From: Lithodes maja
Taxonomy: Eukaryota; Arthropoda; Malacostraca; Decapoda; Lithodidae
Reading direction: 5' to 3'
DNA length: 64,000 nt
Assembly (NCBI GenBank): GCA_037953745.1
Contig: JBAKBP010004291.1
Location: 1-64,000, forward strand
The notes beneath the pieces are model-generated. The model searched no databases. It was given only the letters and a program-made list of their open reading frames with translations, and was not told where the DNA came from. Shown here piece by piece: positions 21,721-32,420 of the stretch. Position 1 is the first letter of the stretch, and every line of letters starts with the position of its first letter. A program made the position numbers and the translations under genes.

Positions 21721-22118
21721 CTTCTTCTTCTTCTTCTTTTTGTGGAGTTCACATCGTCTGCTAGAGCGTTTGTTTAGCTCTTGAACGCATTCTTGGGACG
21801 CTCCGATGCGCTACTGGCTTGCACCGCATTTTCTGCAAGCGCATTCAGTCTTGAGCTTGAAAACGCACCTTTGGACGTTCCGATACGCTACTATTTATAG
21901 TTCAGTGATCGAAGCGTCCCAAGGGTGCTTTCAAGACAACAAGACAAGGGTGCTTTCAATACAATATAATATAACAGAGCACGTCACAAAAGGAAAATCA
22001 CAAAAGGAAAATTACAAGAACCTCTCAGGGAAGTGCCGTTGTTAAGGCATTACTTCCCGAACCACATCTGATCTGATCTTCAAGAGAAAGACAAACTCGC
22101 TAGTAGACGATGCGGACA
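21721..22118. other. unassigned sequence
   Basis: A TTC microsatellite at 21719-21741 is followed by sequence with repeated GGGACGCTCCGATGCGCTAC-like and CAAGGGTGCTTTCAA motifs. No coding potential was recognised. Confidence 0.4.
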
Positions 22119-22159
22119 TTGGGAGGTTTGACGTACCTCCCAACCTACCAAATAGGAAA

Positions 22160-22467
22160 ACCTACTATTTGGTAGTAGTCTTGGAAAATCCAACGTCAAG
22201 GCTATTAACCTAATTGCAATGACGACTTGTCTATTTTGACTGCTATGTCGTCATTCCAACCGCGGTTAAAAAGAAAACGTCTAGAGTCTACTCCTTATCT
22301 TGCTCTAGGAGACGTTGTACATTAACCAAAACTACCACCGAAGGTGAAAAAAGCATAGAAGAGAAGAAAAAGGGGTTTACCTTAGTTACCGCTTAAGGCC
22401 CATCCCGTGTTCCGTCATGTGCAGATCCCTGTCGAACGTGCGCATGAGCGACCCTCTCTTGTTATCA
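22160..22467. repeat. DIRS left inverted terminal repeat
   Basis: About 300 bp matching 30039-30336 in inverted orientation with few differences (for example TCTTGGAAAATCC against TCTTGGCAAATCC). A further hairpin-forming segment (22119-22159, GGGAGG...CCTCCC) is unique to this end. Confidence 0.85.
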
Positions 22468-22529
22468 CATCTCACGTCAGCAGAAGAACGCGGACGGGCA
22501 GGGGTCCGGCGTGAGGGAGGGTATTATGT

Positions 22530-22643
22530 ACGTTGGATTTTCCAAGACTACTACCAAATAGTAGGTTTTCCTATTTGGTAGGTTGGGAGGTACGTCAAAC
22601 CTCCCAATTTGTTAGTAGTCTTGGCAAATCCAACGTCAAGGCT
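22530..22643. repeat. DIRS internal complementary region
   Basis: The first part is the reverse complement of the left terminus, including its unique hairpin. It passes at CCTCCCAATTTGTTAG into the reverse complement of the right terminus. In DIRS1-type replication such a region splints the two ends to give a circular intermediate. It sits just downstream of the recombinase frame, as in known elements. Confidence 0.8.
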
Positions 22644-22731
22644 GCATAACAAATAGGAGGAGGACATCCAAGCCCAACATACCAAAAAACCAATGCATAA
22701 GACAAAAGTATGAATGACAAAGAAACACAAG

Positions 22732-24543
22732 TTAAACAAGAGAGTTTAATAAAAGCGTGAAAAACTGAGGAGTAGCTAAAAAGAGCAGTTTTAACACGTG
22801 CCCGTCATTCATATTAATGCAAAACCATAGACTTGTCTTAAACCAAAAAGCACCGTACAGAAAATCCCTTTTCTTCCAAATGAACAAAAAACAAGGAACA
22901 CAAACTGAAAATACCATTTTCAAGGAGGCAAAAACACTTATGTACTGTATACATATAACATAAGCCCAAACTTGTAATCCAGTGTTGCAAACCCGTACAC
23001 CCCCCCCCCCTTTGTCATATAAAACAAAGGAAAAGAACGAGGGACAAGGGGGGAAGACCAGGGATCTTCGCCAGAGCACCAGGAAACACGACCCCCGAGA
23101 GCAAACACCAGCCGAGGGGGTCGAACACTGGACACGGAGAGGTAGGAGGAGATGAAGGAATTGATAGAAGACCCACAAAACCGCTGAGGCGAAGGCAGGG
23201 AAGGACCGACGTGGCAGGAACCGGAAGGAGGCAGCAAAGGATCTGACATCGTGCGCAGAACCCCTACAAACAGGGCGACGGGCACGAACGGTCCGACAAA
23301 CGCGGCGGCCCATCTGCACCTGCGAGAGCCTCCCACCTATCCGAGGAGACACCCACACAGCAGGACCCGAAGGCGGCGCCACAGACGCAACAGAGGAGCG
23401 CAAGGCCGACACCGGGCACAACACATGGCGAGGATGCCCAAGCCGGAAAGCCTGGACGGCGAAAGGCCGGAAAGCGGGGGCCGCCCTCCCAAGCGTGGTA
23501 ACAAAAGGAGGGGAGGAGGCGAACGAGACGCCATGCAAGGACGGGGAGAATCGCACGCAGTCCCGGGGCCATGACAATGCCGCTAGGGCAGACACCCGAA
23601 CCCCAGTGGCCAGAGCGACAAGGAAGAGCGGACGCCCGAGCAACAGAACCGGCGTAGCGGCCCTTGTAGACGTGGGCGAAGCCAGAAGGACCAGAGCCCG
23701 CCCCAGATCCCACTGCGGAGGGACCTGGCGCGGAGGAGGTCGATCCCGGAAGGCAGCCGTCAGGAAGGAATCCAGCACCTGTGGCAGAACGACCAGCCCA
23801 GCGACGGACCCAAAGAACCCCCGGACGGCAGACAAGCGGGGACGAATAGCGTCGACTCGAAAGCGACGTGTACGGAAGAGGCGAAACAAGGAGCGTAGGA
23901 CGAGGGAAGGAGAGCCAACCGGCAGGCGAGTGGCCCGTAGCCACCTAGGAAAAGACCCCCAGCGGGACCCGTAAGGCCCCCAAGGAGAAGACGGCCAGGA
24001 ACGCTGCAGGAAGTCAGTCAGGGCCCGGCCAGGGCCCGGCCGGGGACCGGGAGCCACCATGCCACATGAACAAGCACGATGCGAAGGCCAACGAGGCCCG
24101 CAGGTCCCCAACCGAGCCCAAGTGGAAGCCGGAGACAGGTAGAGGGACCGGACTCGGGCACCACCGCGGCAACCGGGCGGACCAAGCCCGTGCCGGCCAC
24201 AGAGGCGCGAGGAGCCAGACGCAGCCGTGGTACAGCCGCAGCCTCGCGAGGACTGGGCACAGCAACAGCGCGTCTGGGGGCGGAAAGATGTATATCGACC
24301 GCCACCTGTACCAGGCCACCATGAAAGCGGCCGGACCCCCCCCTGGAGCGCGAGGCCGGAGGGAGAGGTCCAAAGGCAACTGGCGCGGCACCCCCGATGC
24401 GAACAAGGCGACCTCCGGACCACCTCAGGAAGCCGCGAGGTCGGCGAACACAGTCCGTTGCATCGCCCATTCAACAAGAACGCCCTGCCCTCCCGACAGG
24501 GCGGCCGCCCACAGGGCGGCAGGCCCGGGCAGGGAGGAGGCAA
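22732..24543 (-). pseudogene. DIRS tyrosine recombinase frame (603 aa)
   Basis: The C-terminal two-thirds aligns by eye with DIRS recombinases: PPQWDLGRALVLL, LFLVALATGVRVSALAALSW (box I Arg), CPVSALRSSVA, and HDVRSFAASFRFL (His-x-x-Arg). The usual nucleophile position near the end is unclear: the segment reads WVFYQFLHLL, with Tyr two residues early. The N-terminal third (roughly residues 1-200) is Arg/Pro/Cys-rich and probably a shadow of another frame. A-poor composition removes stop codons, so frame length alone proves nothing. Recombinase family likely; activity doubtful. Confidence 0.7.
24014..24406 (-). pseudogene. DIRS pol, post-RNase H conserved domain
   Basis: The frame reads DLFASGVPRQLP-like and then WYRWRSIYIFPPPDALLL and LLAPLWPARAW. 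This resembles the conserved segment after RNase H in DIRS pol proteins (LFAT...W..IY.FPPP...LVAPLWP), often described as a methyltransferase-like domain. It lies in a different frame from the upstream RNase H, so at least one shift separates them. Confidence 0.6.
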
Positions 24544-25226
24544 GCAAGGAGAAGGGGTGTCGGGCCGCGAGGAAGAACAACTCCACCGAGACCCCCAATA
24601 GAGTCAACGACCTGGAGGACCCCCGCAGAAGGAAACAGGGGACAGCCTGTCTGAGTGGCTAACCCGAAGGCCACCGACTGACCCCGAAGGGCCAGCGCGT
24701 GGTCCCGCAGGAAGAACAGAGGAACCAACAGTCCGAGGGCATAGACGGGTAAGTGGAGGGAGACCCACCCATCTGCCGGGAAGTGGACGTCCCAGGTTCG
24801 ATCGGGAACCCCACCCAACCACGCTCGACGTATCTGTGGCGACCCAGACCGTCGGCGGGGGGCGGTCCAGGGCACAGCCGCAGAGAGCGAGCCCTGAGCA
24901 ACCCAGAGACCGAAGCGTCTGCGAACGGTACGCAGGAGTGGCAGGAGCCGATCCAGAGGGGCAACGGAAACACCGTGGGGCCCAGGAGGAGGAGGCGGAG
25001 TAGCCAGAGGCTCCCTAAGGGAAGGGGCAGAGCGGCCCAAAGCAGCGAACCCACGAACGAGTCCCAGAGCCACCCCAGAAGGGAGACCGAGTGCAACACG
25101 GCGAAGACCTTCCACCGAAGGTGCACCGCGGCCGGCAGACCCCGGGTCACCGTAGCGCCGGACAAAACCCATGCGAGACCGACCCATGGCACGACACGCG
25201 ACGGGGTCAAGCGTGAATCGGAAACA
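24471..25226 (-). pseudogene. DIRS RNase H region
   Basis: The frame (in phase with RT after a TGA at 25227-25229) reaches GWVSLHLPVYALGLL and RGQSVAFGLATQTG. In DIRS families the corresponding sites are usually LHINxLELxA and VxxDNTTA. Here the catalytic Glu and Asp positions appear as Ala, so RNase H would be inactive. The alignment is by eye from family memory. Confidence 0.55.
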
Positions 25227-25943
25227 TCAAAAGGGGAACCCTAACCGTGCGACGGTGCGAACGACTGTGAGGGCGTCGCCAACGCACAGGCCCAGGGCTT
25301 CGGAAACCACCAACCAGTCGGCCAAGGAAAACAGGAGCTGGAGCCCGCTCCTGAGGAGAGGACCCAGAGCCTGCCCCACATGTGCGGAGAAGATCCGCGG
25401 CACGATGTGGAGACCGAAGGGAAGGCCGGCGAACAGGAACACACGATCGGAAGTCCGAACGGCCAAGAATCGCCGGAAGAGAGGAACGAGCCAAGACGCA
25501 TCCTGGAGGGCCAGCGACACAACCCACGACAGAGGGCACAGGGCCAGGCGTACCAGGGGTACCGGCAGCACCCGAAACCGTGTGTGCACGACGCGCCCGT
25601 GGAGGGCCGACAGAACCACCAACGGTCGCATCGCGTCGCAGTCCGTCGACGGGACCAGAAAGACACGGGAGAGGAAAACCGGGCGACCGGCGGTCAACTC
25701 CCTCGACGCCACCCAGCTCGGGCATGGAAGTGAGCACGTGGGCCACCTCCGAAGAGATGGGCCGGCGTCGGTGACAAGAGCGGAAAGGGGGTCGAGACGT
25801 CCACCACCAGGTGAGACCCCACCGCGCAACCCGCCGCCCCCAACGACCCTCGCGGCAACCGAGGGGCGCAAGGGCAAAAACAACCCGAGGGAGCACCCGA
25901 GAGGAGGGGAGCGACCCGGACGGCCAGGCGAGAAGGAGAACAA
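25227..25943 (-). pseudogene. DIRS reverse transcriptase domain
   Basis: Minus-strand frame with the ordered RT blocks of DIRS elements: RVFLVPS...MRPLVVLSAL, then WVVSLALQDASWLVPL (motif A), FAGLPFGLHIVPRIFS (motif B) and LFSLADWLVVSEA (motif C). Family forms have Asp as the third residue of motif A (SLDLKDAYF) and YLDDWL in motif C. Here these read Ala and SLADWL. The frame ends in TGA at 25227 directly before the RNase H part. Domain identity is clear from order and spacing; catalytic competence is not expected. Confidence 0.75.
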
Positions 25944-25961
25944 GGAGGCCGACCCAGAGAA

Positions 25962-27847
25962 CTACACATTGTGTTGACGCGGAGGTACCCTCGGGACGGG
26001 CCGTGCGGGCACGAGCGCCACGTCGACCTCTACCCCCCCTCCCCCCAACCCCGGTGAAAAGGGCGGGCCACCCCAACCCCAGGCCGGCGCGGGGCAGACC
26101 ACGTCGAAGGGCGGCCGGAAGTGGAAGGCCGGCCAGCCCCGACACAGCGGGGATGAAAGGGGGCAAGAACAGAAGGGCGAGGCGGAATCGACGCACTGGC
26201 CTGCAACGTCCCAGTCCTGCGGCCGCGCAAGGCGGCAGCACTTGCAGCAGCACCCCGAAGAGGACCGGCAGAAGGACGGGACTGAGAAGACCCCGCGTGC
26301 GACACAGCACGACGGTGCGTGACGGAAGCAGGGACCGCAACGACACAGCGCGTCGTCGCGTGTCGGAAGCAGGGGCCGCCGACAGAGAAGCGAGCATACC
26401 CAAGCAACCAGCTGAAACAACCCCGACGCATAGAGCGCAGAGTACAACAAACCCTGACGAACATCCAAGGGGGCCGGCCGGCAGAACGAGGACCGCACTG
26501 TCGGGCGGCGCCGAGTTGCCGCGCACAAAACCGCCGTCAGCTCGGGAACCAAAGACACCGCGAGCCGAAGGTGGACCCGCAGAACGCGGTCCAAACCCTC
26601 GCGAAGAGCGCCTGGCGCAGACGCCCCGAAAAGCCGCAGGCGGGGACAGACGGCTGGAGGGAACCGAAAGACAAGACAAGAAGTCCGTCACCCTCTGTCG
26701 CAAGGGAAAAACCGTGGCGACAGAGGCCTGATCCGGGTGAGAGAAGAACGGGGTAGCAATAGAACAAAGGTCAAGAATGGGCGCGCCCATCCAGGACCAG
26801 AACGCGCCGGCCAACCCGCCGACAGACACAAGAGGAGGCAAAAGCAGGGACGACCCCAGTCCAACGTCAAGGCTATGAACCTAAGGGAGGGACCGAAGGA
26901 GAGCCGTCGACGGAACGGTGTGAAGGCGAAGGCCGCAGCAAACCAGGCCTCCAAGGGGAGAGGGCGACCGAGCATGACGGCGAAGCCAGGCGTACCGGCG
27001 TCGCACAAACCCGTCCCATAGGAGGACAGACCCGTCAACACAGCCAGGGACTGAACAGCCGGAAGGAGGTCAGTGCGGCTGAAGTCTGACCAGAGCGTAG
27101 GCCTGCAGAAGGGAGCGGGACCGTAGCAGGGGTAGGAAGGGCGAGGCGCTGAGGGTGAGGCACCGCCAAGAAGCGCAAGAAGAGGGAGGCGTCCAACGAC
27201 GCCAAGCACCCGTCGAAGCGTGACACAACCCAGCCCTGCAAAGCCAACAATCGAACCGAGAGAGGCGACCCCCCCCCCCCCCACCCAGAAGGGTCGGCCC
27301 GCAGGGACAAGCGTGAGCGGGAGCGAGACCCACGACACGAACCAGCAGCGTCGCGGCCCAAGGAAGGCGAGCGACGACGGCCGTGTCGCCGTAGAGGGAC
27401 CCGTCCCCGATCACGAACGGCCGAGGGGGAAACAGGACCATCCCCCTCTTCCAGCGACACGACAGCTCCCGAGAAAGGGGGACCCCGAAACCTCACCGAG
27501 GCAAGAGGAGGGGTACCCCCCAGGCGAGACGGGAAGTGAAGGGCAGGAAGAGAAGAAGGAGGAGGAGCAGGACGACGGGAGGGGGAAGGCTGGCCGGGTG
27601 AAAGGAGGCCAGAAGGAGCCGCGGGGGGAAACAGAGCAAGGACCCCCGGGGCTGAGAGAACAGGGCGGCCCGACACCGAGGCGGAGGAGGGAGGGACCTC
27701 CACCGTGGGACGAGACCGTGAAGGAAGAAGAGGCACTGAAGCAGGCGAAGTAGGAGAAGCAACGACACCCAGGTGGACCCTCCTGATCAGTGTAGGAGGG
27801 AGCAGAGGGCCAGCGACAGCACGAACAACCGCGCGCGGAGAGGACAA
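25962..27847 (-). other. putative DIRS gag/5' region, composition-driven open frames
   Basis: Several long minus-strand frames overlap here (for example 25962-26594, 26688-27338 and 27035-27847) and some on the plus strand. All are rich in Pro, Arg, Ser, Leu and Gly. No known gag motif was recognised. Long frames are expected on both strands because A is rare on the minus strand and T is rare on the plus strand. Confidence 0.4.
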
Positions 27848-28046
27848 CGTAAGAGGAAGTCGTCTGAGCTAGGAAAGCAGGCGGAAGGGAGGAGAGCCCC
27901 TATCCGTAGAGGCCAGGGGAGGGCGCACAGGAGCAGAGCCGCTAACCCCAGCCTCAGGGCGAGAACCAAGACGAGGGCGACGGGCGACGTCAAGGCGATC
28001 AGGAGGACGACGAGGGGCAGTAGCGAGGCGAGCGAGAGCGTGGAGG

Positions 28047-28289
28047 CTTAGGTTGACCAGTAGCGTAGGTGAACCATACGATACCCAGCCCGCCTTGTAC
28101 CATTTGTGCCAACCCCAGATGGGACGTCACAACGTCGTCCACGTATTCCAGGTACCTATTTACAGCTAGGTGAACTGGGGCTAACACATGAAAGGAGACA
28201 AGCCCAATTCGTCACCGCCCGGTCTGGGAGTGAACCCCCGACCCCTCGTGTGTGAGACGAGAGCTCCACCTACGAGGCTACGGGCTGTG
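28047..28289 (-). mobile_element. tRNA-derived SINE
   Basis: The minus strand starts with a tRNA-like head. An A-box-like segment (TAGCCTCGTAGGTGGAGC, plus 28263-28280) is followed by a B-box-like GGGGGTTCACTCCC (28228-28241). The body then contains GTAAATAGGTACCTGG, a motif I associate with crustacean SINEs. About 240 bp, inserted in the DIRS 5' region. Confidence 0.7.
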
Positions 28290-28928
28290 TTGAACGGCCG
28301 TCAGTCGGGTCAGGGATACCCAGGGTGACGCGGAACCGGGCGGCAACAAAGGCCGGGGAACAGTGGCTCACAGGCCCAATGTGGCGGGAGACCATCGGCC
28401 ACACCGACGGAAGGGAAGCAGAGGCCACAGCCGCCGCCGAGGAACCAGGGCCATGGAGCAGCACAACCACCAGGGCCAGACACGGGCCACACAGAGCAGG
28501 GAGGTAGGCCGTAGAGGACACAAAGAGCGAGTGGCGCAAGCAGGACATGTGGCTCACCAAGCACGGTGAGCGACAACCAAGGCGAAAGCAAAGCAGCCGA
28601 CCAGCACGAGAAGAACACACACCAGAATCAGCACGTCGAAGGTGTAAGTGGAGAGAATGTCCAAGAAGAACCAGGGAAGGAGCATGGGGAAACAGGAACA
28701 CACATGCAAACAGGTATCCGTACTCACCCTAAACTGGGAGCACAGAGGTAGGTGAGGAGGGCGGCCGAGGCGGAAGAGCACCAGCAGAACCTGCAAAGAT
28801 GGAGAAAGTGTTAACCACCACTCAACATCTTACATGCAGGGCCTATAACACCAGGAAAGTGCATACACCAATATAGTATCAGGCAACAATATGACATAAA
28901 AAAGGTCAACAGTGAAAGCCAACTATAA

Positions 28929-29071
28929 CCGCAAATTTGCGGGCCAATGGAGGTAGATCCGTACCGACACAAACCTCCCACATCGCCACGCGACCCCCCA
29001 GCGATCTCCGCAAATTTGCGGGGAGCCGAAACGACCCAGAGGGCCGAATCGAGCACTCCGCAAATTTGCGG
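28929..29071. promoter_or_regulatory. three copies of the palindrome CCGCAAATTTGCGG
   Basis: Exact 14-bp palindromes start at 28929, 29008 and 29058, upstream of the DIRS coding region on the minus strand. They could be dimeric factor-binding sites in the element's promoter. Confidence 0.45.
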
Positions 29072-29079
29072 GACCGGCC

Positions 29080-30038
29080 AAGAGGGCCCGGTGCCGAACA
29101 AGCGAGAGGGGCGTCTAGGAAAACCAAAAAAGGCCCGCAACAAGCGTCAACTCCTTATGAACTCCAAGCGACGATGACCATCAAGCCGAGCAGTGGCTTC
29201 CTTGATAATATCTTGACTCGACCGATCAAGGGAGAGGCAAGGAAGACACACCAGGGGAGAGGAGGCACATCCCCCGGGAACCACCCAACCCACAGAGATA
29301 GAGCAAAGCCCATGAGGAGAAGTGGCAGGTTGGGTGGTTTGGCACAACAGGGGCCCCCGTGGGGTACCCCAGGTTGGGCAAAAGATATGAAAGGATGGAG
29401 GTGAAAACAGGAAGGGAACACAAAAAACCAGTAATGAAACTGGTGAGAAAAAGGGTGGCCTAGCCGCGAGTAGAGAATGTGTCAGGGGCGAAAATCCCTG
29501 TGGAGTGAGGGAGAGGCCCCCGTGGGGTACCCCTGGGTATCACGAACCACTAAGCGCCCAGGCCCTTGAGACACAGTGAAGGCTCGAAAGGGGGGACTCG
29601 GGAATAACGCTATTTATGCGGCTGACACAAACACTACAAACAGCACCGCCACCACGAAATCTCAGATTGTGAACCAACTGTACACCTAGGCTATGAAAAA
29701 AATGAGAACTCATAGGGGCATAGCAATTCCTGAATGATAAACAAGCTAGGCTAATTGAAGCTAAAAGCTAAACTATGCCCAGACTAACAGGAAAAAAGAA
29801 TATGAAAAGAGAAAGAATGAAAAAATATAGACGGGGAACGCCAAGCGCCCCCGTACCTTCGGTAGCTATTTCCACACGCGTCTCCATTAAACACACTGAG
29901 GAGCCCATTTAGGTGTGTCCTAGATCACGTAACATCTGTCTAGCAAAAAGAAGGCCAGAAAAGCCGAAACGAACCTAAAACAGGGTGAATTGAAGGAGCA
30001 CAACAAAAGCGACTTCATTCAATGGAGCGCGTGAAAAA
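29080..30038. other. DIRS 5' untranslated region, no gene seen
   Basis: No coding similarity. Two copies of GCCCCCGTGGGGTACCCC occur at about 29353 and 29516. The T-poor plus-strand bias fades toward the terminal repeat. Confidence 0.45.
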
Positions 30039-30336
30039 TGATAACAAGAGAGGGTCGCTCATGCGCACGTTCGACAGGGATCTGCACATGACGGAACACG
30101 GGATGGGCCTTAAGCGGTAACTAAGGTAAACCCCTTTTTCTTCTCTTCTATGCTTTTTTCACCTTCGGTGGTAGTTTTGGTTAATGTACAACGTCTCCTA
30201 GAGCAAGATAAGGAGTAGACTCTAGACGTTTTCTTTTTAACCGCGGTTGGAATGACGACATAGCAGTCAAAATAGACAAGTCGTCATTGCAATTAGGTTA
30301 ATAGCCTTGACGTTGGATTTGCCAAGACTACTAACA
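30039..30336. repeat. DIRS right inverted terminal repeat
   Basis: Inverted partner of 22160-22467. It begins TGATAACAAGAGAGGG and ends in CCAAGACTACTAACAAA. It would hold the promoter and 5' end for minus-strand transcription. Confidence 0.85.
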
Positions 30337-30354
30337 AATTCATTCCTTTGACCA

Positions 30355-30839
30355 TTAATCTGAATGTATTGAAGTAGGTAATAGGCTACAATGACAATGG
30401 TAAACTTTTGAAGTGATTTCATGAACATATGATATGTGTGTGTGTCATTTGGGTGGTCTTAATTATCCATATGCGCCTATTATGGGTTGATTATAAAGGT
30501 ATTAACCTGAAACAACAATAAAACGAGTGAAAACAGCGTTTGGATGGTCAAAATCGGAGATATAGCCCGCGAGTTGTATAATCTATGGGTGAGGCAAACT
30601 CCTTTCCCGCCAATTTCCCCCAAGGCCACTGAGACACAGTCGATCGATACTCTCTCTCTCTCTCTTGCACTCGATGGCCATCAGTGATGACAACACCCTG
30701 CTTGCAACTCGCTAATGTTAGCACGAAAATATACCTCAGAATAAGGGAATAATAGGGAAAATAGGTGATAACTGAGGAATAGGAGGAAAGTGGGGAAGGA
30801 GGGGAGGTAGAGGACTGAGATTTTGCATGGCCCAGGGGC

Positions 30840-30874
<35 letters not shown>

Positions 30875-31091
30875 AAAAATAATTTTTTTTTCGATGTAAA
30901 AAGTTGATTTTTAGTTTTACTTACTCCAGAGAGTCTTCCCGCAGTCCGCCGGCCGAACTCTAAAGAGTCTTCCCGCAGTTCCCAGGTTAATCTGAATGTA
31001 TTGAAGTAGGTAATAGGCTACAATGACAATGGTAAACTTTTGAAGTGATTTCATGAACATATGATATGTGTGTGTGTCATTTGGGTGGTCT
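30355..31091. repeat. 105-bp direct repeat flanking a 527-bp insert
   Basis: The same 105 bp of pogo-like sequence (TTAATCTGAATG...GGGTGGTCT) occurs at 30355-30459 and 30987-31091. Between them lies an insert with a poly(A)/poly(T)-rich end and the GATCGATACTCTCTC segment, which recurs inverted at 31332-31856 and direct at about 31963-32320. Confidence 0.85.
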
Positions 31092-31218
31092 AATGCCTCA
31101 ATGTTTTCGTCAGGCCATTAATACACAGGTTCATAGGGGTAAAGTCCGATAATCCGAAAAATCCACTAATCCGAACGAGGGCCGGTCCGCTGCCCTTCGG
31201 ATTAACGGAAGTTTACTG
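30987..31218 (-). mobile_element. pogo/Tigger-like terminal region (right)
   Basis: Inverted counterpart of 16946-17215, ending in CAGTAAACTTCCG (minus strand) next to TA. The inner 105 bp is duplicated at 30355. No transposase is associated. Confidence 0.55.
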
Positions 31219-31225
31219 TATTCTC

Positions 31226-31962
31226 TTAACCTAACAAGTGCGCATGGGGGTAATTGAAAACGTCCCCCTGTGCTGACGTATTTGAGGTGTTTCCGTCACT
31301 AAAATATTCATTGCACCATTAATAGCATTAACCCGGGAGCTGCGGGGAGACTCTTAAGAGTTCCCCCGGCGGACTGCGGGAAGACTCTCCTGAGTAAATA
31401 AAATTAAAAATCAACTTTTGACATCAAATTTTTTTTTTTTTATTTTTATTTTTATTTATTTTATTTTTTTTTTGGCCCCTGGGCCATGCAAAATCTCAGT
31501 CCTCTACCTCCCCTCCTTCCCCACTTTCCTCCTATCCCTCAGTTATCACCTATTTTCCCTATTATTCCCTTATTCTGAGGTATATTTTCGTGCTAACATT
31601 AGCGAGTTGCAAGCAGGGTGTTGTCATCACTGATGGCAATCGAGTGCAAGAGAGAGAGAGAGAGAGTATCGATCGACTGTGTCTCAGTGGCCTTGGGGGA
31701 AATTGGCGGGAAGGTAGCTTGCCTCACCCATACATTATACAACTCGCGGGCTATATCTCCGATTTTGACCATCCAAACGCTGTTTTCACTCGTTTTATTG
31801 TTGTTTCAGGTTAATACCTTTATAATCAACCCATAATAGGCGCATATGGATAATTATTAATGCTATTAATGGTACAATAAATATTTTAGTGACGGAAACA
31901 CCTCAAATACGTCAGCACAGGGGGACGTTTTCAATTACCCCCGTGCGCACTTCAGAGGTTAA
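31226..31962. mobile_element. long-TIR element with TTAA ends
   Basis: Inverted arms of about 105 bp (31226-31331 and 31857-31962) begin TTAACCT and contain AACGTCCCCCTGTGCTGACG and its complement. The interior (31332-31856) is itself TTAA-bounded and is an inverted copy of the 30460-30986 insert. It looks like one TTAA element inserted between the arms of another. No coding sequence. Confidence 0.65.
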
Positions 31963-32324
31963 TAATTATCCATATGCGCCTATTATGGGTTGATTATAAA
32001 GGTATTAACCTGAAACAACAATAAAACGAGTGAAAACAGCGTTTGGATGGTCAAAATCGGAGATATAGCCCGCGAGTTGTATAATGTATGGGTGAGGCAA
32101 ACTGCTTTCCCGCCAATTTCCCCCAAGGCCACTGAGACACAGTCGATCGATACTCTCTCTCTCTCTCTTGCACTCGCTTGCCATCAGTGATGACAACACC
32201 CTGCTTGCAACTCGCTAATGTTAGCACGAAAATATACCTCAGAATAAGGGAATAATAGGGAAAATAGGTGATAACTGAAGGAGAGGAGGAAAGTGGGGAA
32301 GGAGGGGAGGTAGATACACCTCTC
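31963..32324. repeat. third copy of the 30460-type block
   Basis: Same orientation as 30460-30986. It contains the CGCGAGTTGTATAA, GATCGATACTCTCTCTC and TTGCAACTCGCTAATG segments and breaks off at a CT microsatellite. Confidence 0.8.
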
Positions 32325-32349
32325 TCTCTCTCTCACTCACATTCTCACA

Positions 32350-32400
<51 letters not shown>

Positions 32401-32420
32401 ACACACACACACACACACAG
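32325..32420. repeat. (CT)n and (CA)n microsatellites
   Basis: CT run, then ACACAC run. They are the source of spurious Ser/Leu and Cys/Val open frames. Confidence 0.9.

Larger units (their letters stand above)
22119..30338 (-). mobile_element. DIRS-type tyrosine-recombinase retrotransposon
   Basis: The element is 8.2 kb and bounded by inverted terminal repeats. The left one carries about 40 extra bases. An internal complementary region at 22530-22643 reads as the complement of the extreme left end joined to the complement of the extreme right end, the hallmark DIRS arrangement. In minus-strand order it holds a putative gag region, RT, RNase H, a DIRS-specific domain and a tyrosine recombinase. 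A SINE is nested at 28047. The coding strand is very poor in A, and the frames are broken. Confidence 0.85.

Noticed and set aside
23251..28732. Many long plus-strand frames rich in Arg, Pro and Gly
   Set aside because: T is rare on this strand, so stops are rare; the recognisable DIRS domains are all on the minus strand.
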